Positions 46,901 to 59,190 of a stretch of 64,000 bases of DNA are shown in pieces. Location: the NCBI GenBank assembly GCA_032358255.1, contig JAULBX010007662.1:55893-119892 (forward strand), given 5' to 3'. The position numbers and the translations under genes are program-made. Source of the DNA: Heterotrichella gracilis (Eukaryota; Sar; Xanthophyceae; Tribonematales; Xanthonemataceae). Below the pieces are notes generated by a model. That model saw nothing but the letters and a program-made list of their open reading frames with translations. It was not told the origin of the DNA and searched no databases. Each line of letters begins with the position of its first letter. Positions within the stretch are counted from its first letter, which is position 1.

Positions 46901-49138
46901 GGCGCAGTGAGGAGTAAGCAAAGAGGAGTTGGCGAAGAGAAAAGGCGTTGCCCTCCTGTCCAGTCCTTCCCCTACTATTGCTCATTCTACAACCGCACAT
47001 TCGCAATTACAGTTGAATGCATCTAATAGTGACCAGCTGCCACCAGCTTTCCCGCTACTGTCCAATGCATTACCCTACTCACCTTGATGATGGTATACCA
47101 TCCCTCCAGGGGATTGGGTGGTGATGGGGGGGAGGGGGGACTGTGGGATGATGATTGAGGGGCTGGTGGAGGGGGGCTGGTGGGTGGGGACGACGTTGCT
47201 GATGGGGATGGTGCGCCCTCAAGTGGGGATGCGGAGGGCACAGGAGAGCCGAGGAACTTCCTGCAGGGGCAACAGATCATCACCAGTCAATGTTCAGACA
47301 GTGGCATCGAGCGCTGTGCAAGTCCAGCACATCGGCAAGGGAGTCAACATCAATGCAAGCAGTCATTTGGCAGCAGTATGAATCGGATGCAGTGCTAGCC
47401 TGGCACCAGCAAGGGTTCACCTGATGGTTTGCAAACCATCAGGTAGAGTAGGTAACGTCAAGGCACAGGCGCACAAAATGACCTGGTCACGCGCAATGGA
47501 ATGTAAAGCCACAAAACAACCCCAATTGCACATACCTGTGAGGGCTTGGACTGCGCTTGGGTGATGCGCTGGATTTTTGTGGTGGTAAAACAGGCAGTCG
47601 AGTCGGTGATGGCAGGGGTGCTGGGGATGGGAATCCGTGCTGGCACGGGCAGTGGAGATGGATAAAGCTTTGGGATCGTTGGGGCTGGGGATGCCCAAGG
47701 CGCCCAGGCTGTTGATGGAGTTGGGGATGGCTCAGTGACTGGGGACGGCCTCCCCAGCCGCCGCAACACTCGGGATGGTGGGCTGGCAACTTGGGATGGT
47801 GAGGTCTCAGGGAAGCTGCAAAAGGACCGAAACTACCTCATCTTAGTATTGAGGTTGGTGTTCAGATACGCATGCCATTTACGCTATGTGTTCTGCACAT
47901 GAGTAATATAGCAGGGTAGCGCTTGAGGTGGGAAAGCCCGGCCGCGGCAACATCCTAGGAGGAGGAAACCCTAAACCCTAGAGTCAACCCTGAATATTTT
48001 GCTGCAAGTGAGAGCTATGTATCATTTAAGCACACGTGTCAAGACTACAGTGTGCACAACCTGCAACTGTGAAGGTAGCACTTGCAGTGCGTGATCAAGC
48101 GCAAACCAGTGCATTTGTGCATACCTGTGAGGGCATGGGCCCAGAGCAGGTGAAGGGCTGGGTGAATATGGTGCTGGGGCTGGGGCTGAATATGGGGCTG
48201 GGGTTGGCATTGCCACATTCACTGGGGACAGAGGTAGTGTTGCCGTATGGACTGGGGAGTGAGCCAGGGATGGCACAAGGGCTGGGGATGGAGTCGGTGG
48301 TGGCGTGGGGACTGGAGCTGGTCTTAGCCGTGGAACGGGGGCTGGAAAAGGGGCGGGTGTGGGGGGAGGTAAAGGCGCATCCGTGGGGATAGGTGCCATG
48401 GATGGAGTGGGCAGGGGAGTGGGGATGGAGACCGTTGTTGGGAGCGGCAGAGGTGAAGGCGCTGCCCAAGGGGTTGCAACTGATGGCGCATTGGTCGGGG
48501 TGGGAAGCGGTGTCGGGCCGACCACTGGGTTTGGCGATGGTGGGCTCCAGGTGCTTGTTGTTGGGTCTGGCGAGGCCACAGCGACGCCTGGTGATGGGAG
48601 AGAAAACTGTGGGTTTCAAGGACGCATATGCATGCATGTGTGGGCACTGATGACCCCCCAAAATGAAAGTTGTCTACTGGAGGGCCCACGTTGGCCTAAG
48701 TACACGGTGTAGGCTCAAAACGTATCCATATGGCGAGTTTTATTGGTGGGATAGGCACAGGATGACCTTGTTTGTTGTGCTTGCTCTCGGCAAGTGAATG
48801 CTGAGGCGACAGTGACCAGATATCTATGGGGTATCCCGGTTGCTTCAGGTGTGAGGTTTCACGGACATCAAAGTGGACTGGCAGTCAGTTGGGTTGGTTA
48901 AAACTTCGCTCACTTTCGTTTGAAAACTGCTGCAGGTTCCTTGCGTAAACACGTTATGCAAAGTTGCGTCCGAAGCAAAGCAAACCAAAGGCCCAGTACT
49001 GGGTCATGCTGCTCGAGGCCCCTAGCTAGGGTTGCAACTGTGGGTGGCAAACTCACCGTGTGCCGTGCTTGTTTTTGCGGAGAGGACGAGCACCAGCGCC
49101 ACTAGGGTGGCGGCGGTGGTCCTACTGCTGAAAGCCAT
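43987..49138 (-). CDS. Proline-rich single-pass membrane protein; frame break in one exon
   Basis: Exons in transcript order: 49138-49057, 48587-48125, 47815-47536, 47260-47083, 46817-46665, 46026-45756, 45369-45217, 44843-44683, 44460-43987. Residues 1-27 are a signal peptide (ATLVALVLVLSAKTSTAHG). Next comes a long TPLPTP/PAPAP stalk, then a membrane-proximal domain (VVQLLMTGSRLIPF..., VAVLDQFQ, SRRILSTPPGPDGVVLRITI, then GLNIRANGAVV). The membrane helix spans two exons (LPWWVFAIIATSAMLVLSYS joined to VVFCVRYRRIGRE). The cytoplasmic tail is basic, then Pro/Ser/His-rich, ending QGSFSEDCY. All phases agree except in exon 3: its start reads well in one frame (PSPVTEPSPTPST) and its end in another (LPVLPPQKSSASPKRS). 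One base too many, an unseen intron or an assembly error must lie around 47570-47650. Paralogue of the gene at 59.2-62.5 kb. Function unknown; a wall-membrane linker is inferred. Confidence 0.7.
45513..45542. repeat. Short interstitial telomere-like tract
   Basis: Four CCCTAAA-type units in a row (one is CTCTAAA), in the intron between the two membrane-proximal exons of the proline-rich gene. This is the plant/Chlorella-type telomere motif, too short and internal to be a chromosome end. Confidence 0.8.
46446..46680 (-). repeat. Tandem copies of an exon end with telomere-like filler
   Basis: Read on the minus strand, the end of exon 5 (GTGCTGGACCAGTTCCAG/gtgggccacctcg, junction 46665/46664) is followed by CCCTAAAC/CCCTACACC-type filler and ACCCAAG(A/G)CTGGCC. 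Then come a diverged copy (ATGCTGGACTAGTTCCAG near 46575-46558), the same filler again, and a third start (GTGCTGGACCAG near 46472). Period about 105 bp. The later copies have lost a clean donor. Confidence 0.8.
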
Positions 49139-50025
49139 CCTTCCTTGAACTTCCAGGGGCACGTTGTTTCCTTCTGCTGCTGGTTTATGAAGTGGGGTGA
49201 TTCCTGACTGCAGTTGTGGGAGCAAAAGTTTAGCCAACTTGATACAAGTAACGTTAACCTCATACACGTTTACAAGGTCCATCCCCTATGCTTTCAGATA
49301 CACGGACAAGGAAAGCAATTGACAAGCGCAAGGCAACACTGGTGAGCAATACTGGACAGCGAAACATGCATATGCATGTGACCTGAACGGTAGTGAGACA
49401 GAGGGCTATACCTGATGGGTTTGCAAAATGGTTGCGGGGCCGATGGGTCCGCGCCAAGATCTACCTGAAGCAATCTGGACGGGGGAAAGTAGACGAACGG
49501 GTTGTTGAAGCCAAGTGTGCGTACTTGATTGGGCGGTGATATGTGGGCGAATGGGGTCGCGTGAAACTGATTAACGGGAGCTGGGTATTCGTGCAATGAA
49601 CAGCAAACGTTAGCGTGCACGGAAATATGACTGCAATGGTTGCTCCAAGCGATTATGTACTGGTGTGCGTTTGAAACAGTCGAAAAGTTTCAAACGCGCT
49701 TCTGCACGGCCCGCTAAGCTGTAGGTGCAGCTAGGTGGCAGCTGTGACGCCATGATGCCATGTGTCAACAGCCCACGGGCCTGCACGGGAATTTCCACGG
49801 TGTCAGCTGCGTCCAAGAGGGTGGGAAACGGTGGTAAACGGTGGGCACCTCACAACTTTTTCTGGCCACACAAATGTTAGGGCTAATGTTTGTATATCAC
49901 TGACACAGTGCACCATGCTACGAACACAGGCAATTTTCCTGAGGCTACTGTTGTGCCCTAGCCACTGGTGACCATTAGGTGACACCTTGTCAGCAGATCA
50001 CCAGTGCACCTGGTCGCCTAGTGCC
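49139..50025. other. Divergent intergenic region, no gene seen
   Basis: Head-to-head gap between the minus-strand proline-rich gene and the plus-strand DUF4336 gene. Presumably it contains both promoters. No element recognised. Confidence 0.4.
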
Positions 50026-52393
50026 ATGACCTTCACCGTCTCACTGGCAGACCAGGCCACAACAATGGCTTGCAGGCCTCTTCAGGCACGAGTTGGGATA
50101 CGGCCATCAACCACTGCTGTGGGTTTCTCTGGCAGGGTGAAGCTCACGAGTGTCTTGCCAAGCACAAGGTCGTCCAGGCATGGGCCTTGGCCCAAGACTT
50201 GGGTTCACTGCACAGCTCAACAACAACAGGAGCTGCAGACTGCTGGTGAGTGCAGGCTTTGAGGTCTTAGTGAGAAGGTACATACAACAAGCACAGCACT
50301 TGTTGGATATTGATGCGTGTTGGCGCGGCGCCCGTCTATCCAAGCCCCGCAGCGGGGAGGGGTTGGGATGCGGTGGTAGTGAGGCGGCACACAAGGCACC
50401 CTGTGTTGCTCAACATACTGCCAACCATCTCATGACAACCCACCCACTTGCGTTGCGGTCCTGCGGAGGAATCCTTTGCCAGCAGAGGGTTGGGGACAGA
50501 CAGGGGAGTGAGGGTTAGGGTTTCTTGCCGCAGCTGGTTGGTGGACTAGTGTGCGTGTAGGGTTTGTGGTTTGTGACTGGGAGTAGGGTTACGGTTGTGT
50601 TGTGGCGATACCTACACATGACACGGTGAGGGAACCAGGAGCCAACAGCTAAGGTGTTAACCTGCAGGGACTGTGAGCACAGACAAGGGGGCATCAGCTG
50701 GCGATGCGCTCAGAAAGTACTTCTCACTGTTGCCACCGTCTTTCCAACGTGAAACAAAGTTTGAGAAGTACCAAGATGGCCTCTGGGGCTTGACCCAGCC
50801 TTTGAAAATTCCAGTCGCTGGGGACGCAAAGCTCAGAATGGCAGTTGCGCGGCTGGCAGATGGCACGCTGTGGGTGAGCCATGAGCCTTGGCTTGGCTCA
50901 TGTGGTAACTGTTCTTCACAAAAGATGGCTTTTGCTTGCGATGTTGTGCCAGCTGCTTGTCGCGCAGTGTTGACCACACTAACGGTTTGCTTTGTTGGTT
51001 GGCAGCTTCACAATCCCATCGCGCCTACTGGGGAGGTCAAGCAGTACTTGGAAGAAATCGGGGGCAAGGTGGCACACATAGTGATACCCAACGGTAGCCC
51101 TGAGCATTGGTGCGTTGTTGTCAGCACGCAGCTGCCATCTCTCAGCCAAGAGGCAGTGCGTATGAGCTGAGTTTCACACACATGCTTACCCAAAGCTGAG
51201 TTACCCTACCCTGTATTTGCAGGTATTATGCGCCTGCCATGGCAGCAGCATACCCTGATGCAAAAGTGTGGGCGCCTCCAGGTAGGCAACAGGGTACTGG
51301 CAGCTTACCACAGGGAAATTAGGGTTTAGGATTTATGACGGGTGGGGATTGCTGGTGCCCAGTGACGGTGTGCACCCTTGGATAACCTTTTTGACAAGGT
51401 TTCACATGGCAGTGGCTTAGCAATGGGAGGGTTGGTCACGCAGTAACCATTGAAAGCTGCACTATCACCATGTGGGCCACGCACCTGTAACTGTCCGCAA
51501 CAGCCTGGCAGGCATAGCAGCAAGGCTGCAGCCATTTCAATAGCATTGCTATGTTACCACTTGATTGCATTTTCTTTGCAGGATTCTTTTCCGGCAAACG
51601 GCTGCCATTCCCTGCAATTGGTATGAAGAAAATGCAAGAGACGTCGGTGTGCACAGAATTGGGTACGCAGGGCATGCAAAACATGCTGTGATACAAGGAC
51701 CATGTTGAAACCCTACTGCATCCCATGCAGTGATACAAGGACCATGCTGAAAGCCTACTGCATACCTTGTTGTGATACAAGGACCATGCTGAACCCTACT
51801 GTGTCCCATTGCAAGGTGTTGCCATCGCCAACATGCATTCACTGCGTTGCAGGACAAGAACCACCAGCAGCATGGGGCGGTGAGGTAGAGTACGCCATTC
51901 TGGATACCCCTTTCCTGACAGAAATAGGCTTTGTGCTGCCCGGGTACAAGATCCTCACGGTGGCCGACAATGCGCTGATGATCAGTGAGCCAGAGTACAC
52001 AGAAAAGGACCGCGCAGGGGCGGAAAAGCTGGCAGTGTGGAACCGGTTGGGGCCGATCAACAAGCCGCTCATGGAGAAATACCCTGAGGTAAATCACTGG
52101 TGTCTGTCACTGGCTTGAGTGTATGGTGGAGCCTACCCTGCCTTCTATTGGTACAGGTGGTGGTGCGTAGGTATGATATATGTAAATTATCCAATTTTAG
52201 TCGTTGATGCATGATCTGGCCGTAGTGCCGGAAAGCATTTGCTTATGCAAGGTGCTGGATTGTGCAGGTTTCCAAGAAATGGGTAGAAGCGGTTTTGGCG
52301 ATGGACTTTGAGACGATCTTGCCTGCGCATGCGTCTGGGCCCATCCCAGATGGGAAGCGGCAGTTCGAGGAGTGCTTCAGCTTTCTGGACTGA
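50026..52393 (+). CDS. Plastid DUF4336 protein (metallo-beta-lactamase-like)
   Basis: Exons: 50026-50245, 50668-50873, 51006-51109, 51223-51281, 51582-51620, 51853-52088, 52268-52393. Phases agree and the product is 329 aa. The N terminus from either ATG (50026, or 50065 opening MACRPLQARVGIRPSTTAV) is basic and Ser/Thr-rich, a likely chloroplast transit peptide. The body follows DUF4336: DGLWGLTQPLKIPV, VARLADGTLWVLHNPIAPT, VAHIVIPNGSPEHWYYAPAM, PDAKVWAPPG, YAILDTPFLTEIGFVLPG, ILTVADNALM, and a late PAHASGP. The arrangement resembles a metallo-beta-lactamase fold, but only scattered His/Asp remain, so catalysis is uncertain. Members occur in plants, algae and cyanobacteria without a settled function. 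Very small exons (39 and 59 nt) are present. Confidence 0.82.
51688..51812 (+). repeat. 42-bp tandem repeat, three copies, in an intron
   Basis: GTGATACAAGGACCATG recurs at 51688, 51730 and 51772, exactly 42 bp apart, each followed by a CCCTACTG-type end. It lies between exons 5 and 6 of the DUF4336 gene. The first unit ends CCCATGCAG, a plausible but unused splice acceptor. Confidence 0.9.
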
Positions 52394-53635
52394 TTCATTG
52401 TGTGGGGCAAGGGTTCACGAGGGTTCAAACTCTTGCCTGGGTACCAGCAGGAGCAACCGTTGATTGCTACAGGCTGGCGCCTTGTTGAGCATCAGATTTT
52501 GACATTTCTTGCGGGTGTGGTTGGCGCACATTGTGGGGAACAGGGACGTGGGCAGTGTGACGGCTGTAGAGTGAGCGTCTCTACATTCGGGTGAGGCTCG
52601 CCCTGGCTCAATTCATTCTAAATAAAGTCATCATAGGAATACGATAGCATTTTATCTATTATTACTGTAACTAGTTATTGCACATTGACGTATCCCCAAT
52701 GAGTATATTCCATGGGCTTTTGCTGCAAAACTGCAGGGTCTTGCAGGCATTCGAGCACAACGCATCGCTGGTCACTGTGATCAGTCAATTGTTTGCTTTT
52801 CGTACTGTTGTTGCAGATGCGCATGCGTTCATTTTTATGTTCGTGGCATATTATTTACTCAGTGAGGGGCAAGGGGTGAGAAACGTTTGCCGAGACCAAT
52901 GCAGCAGTGAGTGTTGTACAAACAATGTCATGTCATGTCATGTCATGTTATGTCATGGGATGGGATGCAGGCATCGGTGGCTGCATACCCTGTAACCTGC
53001 TACTGCAACAGTGGCCGCAGTTACAGGGATTGATGTTTACAACCCAATGGTACCATTTTGCATTCTATTAGCTAACGCCATTGTGCGATGCCAGTGATTG
53101 GGTGGTCCTCTGATGTAAGCCTTTTGGCATGTATACACACATGTCACATGCCCCTACTGTGCGCCAGTGACACGCAGCGTTTGCCCGCTCCCAGTTTCCG
53201 AAACTGGGAGTCCCTCTCTTCATCAGTTACTGAATCAGATGAAACCATAACACTTGAAGTTGGTCAAGGGTACACTACACCCATTTTCCAAATGGAATGG
53301 GTTCAAGAAATCCAAGCTGTGACAAATTCAAACACCAAACTGGGCCCAAGCTGGACCCCGAGGGATTGAAATTTACATAAACACATGGGATGTGGATTTG
53401 TTTACTCCTTGAGATACTGCGCATGTTTAGACGTACTCGTTGAGCATGCTGCAATGCTTGAGCTAAAAGTATGTCACAAGTGTCAAACGGGGCACCCCAT
53501 TGGCAGCAAGGCTCTGTGGGTGGTATGCTAGCATGGACCAGTTGGTACCAACCGTCTGCATAGGCTCGAATAGCCCAGTCCGGGATATAGTCGTCTAAAC
53601 CTCTTGAAGTTACTCCATACTGTAATCCCTCTCAG
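52394..53635. other. Intergenic or 5' part of the next gene
   Basis: No gene is established. A plus-strand open stretch at about 53194-53369 (FRNWESLSSSVTESDETITL, ends at a stop) is protein-like and may be an upstream exon of the gene that follows, but I cannot connect it. Confidence 0.35.
52925..52957. repeat. (ATGTC)n microsatellite
   Basis: About six near-perfect pentanucleotide units, one with TTATG, followed by GGGATGGGATG. Confidence 0.85.
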
Positions 53636-56600
53636 TGAGCTTTCGAAAGTCCCTCCTGGAGGACCACTGGAGGCAGGTGAACCAGAAAGTCAAACGACCA
53701 GGTGACAACCTGAGCTGAGCCTCAGGTAACCAAGCTGAGCCTCAGGTGCAAAGCAAGAGTGCCAGTACCAGCAGTGCTGCCAAGACTCCACGAGAGTTCG
53801 CATAAAAAGAAGGTTAGTGTCACAGTTTGCCACCGTGACCGATATGTATCCTAATGTCGTTGCACCATATGGAGTACCAGACTTGAAGAAGCCCAGCTGG
53901 AAAGTATGGACACTTGGGGACCTGAGGGTACCTGTACAGCTGTGAATATCCTCACAGCCCACCAATGACATAAGACTTAGTGTGCACAGTCAGTGGATCT
54001 CGATGAAGCCTTTGGTTGTCACCTGATATCCTGGTCTAGGATTTTCAAAAGTACATGGGTAGTTCCTTGGCCAACAGCATATGTCATGACCATTGCAACG
54101 CCATTCTGAGAGAGCCTGGTGACCTTTCACCGTCACGGTGAGTCACAGCAACCGCTGTCAGAAAACCACCACTGGCAGCCACTGATGCTCACATGCATGT
54201 GCAGGTGCATCCTTTGTAACATTCCAATCACATGCCATTGGGCCTACTATGCGCACGCTACGCCTCAGTGCAGCCATGCTCTTCATCATGAATGCAACCA
54301 TAGCTAGGGCTGCACCTTGATAGTCACAACATGCAAATGCACTAGAGCAACCACTTCAAGGTTGTCAGGTTACTGAAGCATATGCTCTGCAGTGTTGGAT
54401 GTGGCACGGTGACCCTCTCAAGCGGATCCGGGTGTTCCAGCCAGTAAACTTGGAGCAGCAGATATTCAACTTTGAGTAACACGTCTGCCAACGCTGTGCG
54501 CTGAATGCAGCCTCCTACAATGTCAGCCAACAATGATGAATTGCACCTTAATCAGACATTTCATCTGCTGAGCAAGGCTCTTGCGCGGTCAATTGCATTC
54601 AGTGTTCCCAAAGATGAGGATGCTGTGTCTGGCGCGGTAGATTTCTGCGCTGCCAAGGTTATTGTTACTGTGGAAGTTGCGCCGTCACCTTCCAGCCATG
54701 GACAGAACACCATGCGCATGGGGGGTAGCAATGGAACTTCTGCTGGGCGCCCAAGCATTTGTGTAACAGGTGCGCATAAATGTTACTGTGCATGTATATT
54801 GCATCCCATGTGGAACAACGTCACGCTAGTAACCGACTGCACCAGTACAGCTAAACATTCAAGGTGACAATGTTTTCTTTTCTTATGGACATGCAAATCA
54901 ATATTGTTGTCACCCAGCCAGCCAGGAGACTGAATGTGGAATCTGCGCGCAGTGTCAGACACAGGGGTGCACATTGCAGATGTGAAGGTATGTCTAATCA
55001 TGATGACATCAGTTCCTGAGGACCTGTTTATTCACTAGTCTAGCTACCCATGCGATTTGGCATGATACACTTGTACGCGGTCTGCTGCATTGATTACCGC
55101 CATTAATCGAGCAGAATTTGATACATTTTTGGTTTAAACGCTGGCGGTGCTTGCAGGTGCTGGCAAAAGTCTTTGAGGGTATCCTAGACATGGGGGTAGA
55201 TTGCCTTGCTGGCAAGATCATGGTACAAACAACAGGTGCGCAGCATGTGCACACCACATTCAATTCAATTTATAGTACATTCAAATAATCAGGAGTGCTG
55301 GTGGACTTGGCATGTGCTCGAGCGCAATTCACCGCCGAAGGGTCACACTAGCTGCATGTGCTGCTGTGACACATACACTACATCAAAGGGTCACGCAATT
55401 GTTGTGTTGGACCAGGCAGCTCTGAAATTATTCATGAAAACTGTCCACCTCCACAGGCAGCACCGAGTCTGTCATCCGAGTATACAGCATCAGCACCTCA
55501 AATGCAAGCAGCAGGCGCACCCACCTGAGCAAAGTGCCAATCGAGGTTCAGCAGTTACCTTCCATTCCCAAAGCCTGCCAAGCTGCCGGCACCTTCCATG
55601 GGTCGCAAGTTGTTTTCCCCATGCAGCCAATTATCAGCCCAGCGAGTGTAATGAGTCTGGTGACGGATCTGCTGCACGAAATTGCCCTAACGGCTCCAGG
55701 TGTTGACATCATTCTGCGCATTAAGGGGTTTCAGTACTGTGCTGACATGCAAGCCAACACTGGGGTGCACCAGACGCCAGATACAACTGAGCCACAGGTG
55801 CGCATCGTGCATTATCTGGAATGCGCATTGTCAGTTGAACCATCTTCAGGATCATGTGAGACACGAGCCTGGCCCTGATGCACCAATGCCTGCACATATA
55901 GAAATCAACAAAAAACTAAGCACTCATATCGTGTCCAGGCCCTGTCATGCACATGCTTGCATATGTACAAAGATTGCAAACTTTGAGTGCTCAAATTCAG
56001 CAGGATGAGTGGATGATATGTAGAAGCGGGGATGGTTTCACAAACTACCAGAGGTTCTGTGAAGGTGAGCACCTTTCTGCACACTGCTGCAGCATCCAGT
56101 TGGGGTTGCCAACTGGATGTCGCGCAATGCAAGCCCTTTGCCTGTGCCGGGCAATTGCGTTCTGAATGGTTTGATGGATGATGATGACAGGAACAAAGGT
56201 TTTTTGTTTTTTGTTTTGCAATCTATCCCTCATACATGCCAAATTGAAGCATTGGCAATGGCAAGCAGATGCAGCTCAATAAAAAGCAATTAGCTGTGCA
56301 CCTTGAACCGTCGCAATGCGCCAGTGGAGAGTCTTCAACTAGGATATGAGCATCTGATCACAATTACCTGCATTAGGTGTGTGCGCATTCAAGTTCGCTA
56401 CACTGTAATGTTTGCCAGAGTCTGACGTGCAAAGTGGCATTCGCGTTCAGGGGTGAAGGCGCAGTTTTCACCAGGAGACAGTAATGATCAGGAACAAGGT
56501 ACATTCTCCGTTAATTCCATAAAAAACATATGCGTCTTGGCCTGGATGACATAAGCATATACGGCTGTTGCAAGGCAGTTGGGCGGCCTGCAAGAGGAAT

Positions 56601-58225
56601 ATTCATTTTGTGTTCATCAGTAGCATCCTGCAGCATTTGACAGTGGTTGCATGCGCTGTGTGTGGCTCTAATCAGACAGGATGCTCTCTGGGGGCGACAT
56701 GCCGCTGTCACCTGGACTCAATTCCACGGGTGGCGCTGTGTTTGGTTTTGGATGCTCCTTCGCTGAAACGCAGACCACTGGGATTGCAAATCAAGTGCCA
56801 AAATGGGCTGCGCACGCAGCAGTGGTAATGAACAGCAGCGTGGAGATAGACACGCCCATCGGTACCCCTTTACAAGAAGGTAAATACAACTCCTGGTGGT
56901 TGTTGGGGGCCGAGCAACTTAGAAAACAACTGCTGTAGGTCAGTGTGGTGTTGTTCATGCATTTTTGCATGTAATACCTGGCAATTATTTGCAAACGCAA
57001 CAAAAATGTAGTAAATGCAATACATAATAGTCGGCAATGCCTACCATGGTCATTGTCACGGATAAAAACAAATTGCAAATTGTGCAGGGGATGCGCGATT
57101 GTTTGTCTATGAAAGCTACTCGGCATGCAAGAGATCTATCACAAGCATTGCCAAAGCAATAACCAGGTGCAACTGGTCAAAATGCGGCCTCAGCATCCAG
57201 GTGCGCGCGCATGCCACGTGTCAGCATGAATAAATGTACCAGCTTTTTAAATGCCATTAGCAGGCATTGCAAGCTGTTTTGGGGCATTATGTCCAGTATG
57301 TTTTTTCTCTTCATCTTTGTGCAGGGCACCAATGTATTTTCAAATGGAGGTGCCCTGGTGCAATATGCTCATCTTGGGGAACCAAATTGCTCGGCAGACT
57401 ACGACAGCCAGACGCTGGATACCACCAATTCGATCAATCTGTCAGCCATCGTCCTCCACCTTGTCCCCACAGACCTGACGGGCTTCAGGACGACTGGAGT
57501 GCTTCCAGCTCTTGGAGTTGCACATGAGGTGAATCCACGTTTTGCTTCTTGGTACCAGAATGGTGTTGTTGAAACTTCAGCAAAGCAGCTGGGAGCTGAG
57601 CAGTCATTATTAATCATCAATGTGGGTTGGTAGGGTAATGTCTGTATCCGACCCCGCACATACAATAATTTTGAACATTTTGATCACTGTATGCTACACC
57701 ATGATAAGTAAATTTGTTCAGGATCTGCAGTTTGCTGCGTATGTACCCCGCCGCCCAGGGCCAAACCTCACTTGTCCTGCGCATTCTCAGGCCCGCCTGG
57801 TGAGATTGGCTGTTGATAATGCGCTTGTCCACCTGAAGCAGCAGAGTGCAGGGCTCCTCACAACCAAGCATGAACAGCGGCTCATGCACTGCCTGCCATA
57901 CTTGGCAAGCAGCATTGCAGGTTTGTCCCGTTGTTTTTTGCTGGTTTAAAGAAAGGATTTAACCTCAGCAGGCTACATTGTTCGTTGTTCAAACGTCAAG
58001 TGGCATGTCGTATATCCAGTTGGACCCTGAGTTGGATGCCCAGCTTGCATGGTTTCATGTGTGTCTGCAGGCCTGCTGGCAACATCCGCGGACGCAGATT
58101 GGACAGATCATTGTTTAGCTCTGCTGGACTGCGATGATATGGAAGAATCAACTGCTGCGATCACGTATTATTTGGAGCAAGCGGTTACAGCTGAAATGGA
58201 ACCTGCCAATGATGGAATTCAGTAG
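53636..58225 (+). CDS. Unrecognised multi-exon protein (5' end uncertain)
   Basis: Well-phased exons: 54511-54769, 54953-54987, 55157-55235, 55457-55797, 56004-56064, 56676-56879, 57088-57200, 57325-57528, 57722-57920, 58071-58225 (549 aa of coding). Probable upstream exons: 53636-53676, 53826-53927, 54040-54137, 54369-54408. I do not recognise a family. The sequence is globular and fairly Cys-rich (SICHDHCNAI, HMLCSVGCGT, AKAITRCNWSKCGLSIQ), has several N-X-S/T sites (NLSAIVLHL) and protein-like hydrophobic spacing (TGVHIADVKVLAKVFEGIL; SPASVMSLVTDLLHEIAL). The end is acidic (LALLDCDDMEESTAA). No signal peptide or membrane helix is seen in the recovered part. Cysteines and sequons hint at an extracellular or luminal protein. 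The long run of phase-consistent exons argues against chance. Confidence 0.6.
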
Positions 58226-59190
58226 AGCGCCAAAGCCTGGTTTCTTTCACAGTGACTATAAGGAGCAACTGTTTGACAGTCGCTGGGCCATGCATTGCAT
58301 GTGGCCAGGCCATGTGCGTTTAAATTTTCGAGGGCCATCAGTATTCCATATTTCTACTGATTTGGACTCAAGTACGAGGACTCAAGTACGTGGTCAAATT
58401 TGTTACACAGTAATGGTCCTACATGTTATACCAGCTGGCTGCAATCCAGGCGTGTCCGCATGCATATCAAATGGATACGCGCCGTGGGCATCATCCCACA
58501 CAGGGCAGATACCTAATCTGGCAATGCAGTTTGGGGTAATTTCCTCTCCGTTTTGGTTCATTTCCTATTGATTTCCCAACTTGTGCAAGTAAGGGCTGTG
58601 TGCACTGCTTTGCATTGAGTGTTCATTACTTATTAGTTGAACTAAGTCTGGAACTACTTAGCAATGTGGCAAACTAATTAAACAGCATACGAGTACGTGA
58701 CTCATACAATGATTGCTGGCATTTGCAAAGCCTCCAAGTGAGGAAAAATTTTTCCATCTCCAACCCGTTGGGTCCTATGTATACTCTATTGAGTAATGTG
58801 TGTCATTGTCATTGAAGAATATGTGTCATTGCCGCTGATGTCATCAGTAACTTAAACCCAGTCAGCTGCGCTTGGAGGAGGGATGTTGCCTTGGCCCTGC
58901 TTTGCAGCTGCTGGTGGCACCCAGCTGTGCCTGCAGACATGGCCGTGCAGATTGTCAGTTGCTGTCCAGGTACAAGTAGTTTATTTTCAAAATTGTTGTC
59001 CATGCCCTACACCATAAAGTCATATTGTATTGCAAGGCACTACACGCTGCATGTGGCATGTGACAATGCAGTACAGTGCGTGTCAAGCCAAGGAGATTTG
59101 CAACACAATGGAGTGCATTGGTCCAGGTTGCAAGTGATGGAAATCGGAATGATTGCCTTTGGTAAAATATGGACGGCACACACCAGTGAA
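58226..59190. other. Intergenic, no gene established
   Basis: A plus-strand frame stays open to 58571 (in a different frame from the gene that stops at 58225), without clear splice partners. A 12-14 bp direct repeat (GGACTCAAGTACG) occurs at 58366 and 58379. The 3' end of the minus-strand proline-rich gene may extend into this gap. Confidence 0.35.

Noticed and set aside
48305-48712. Plus-strand Gly-rich frame
   Set aside because: Antisense of the stalk exon 48587-48125 of the minus-strand gene.
51688-51812. CRISPR-like array
   Set aside because: Units are contiguous tandem repeats without unique spacers, inside a spliced nuclear gene.
58134-58571. 145-codon open frame as the last exon of the orphan gene
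   Set aside because: It is in a different frame from the phase-matched terminal exon 58071-58225, which ends at a stop, and it has no splice partner.
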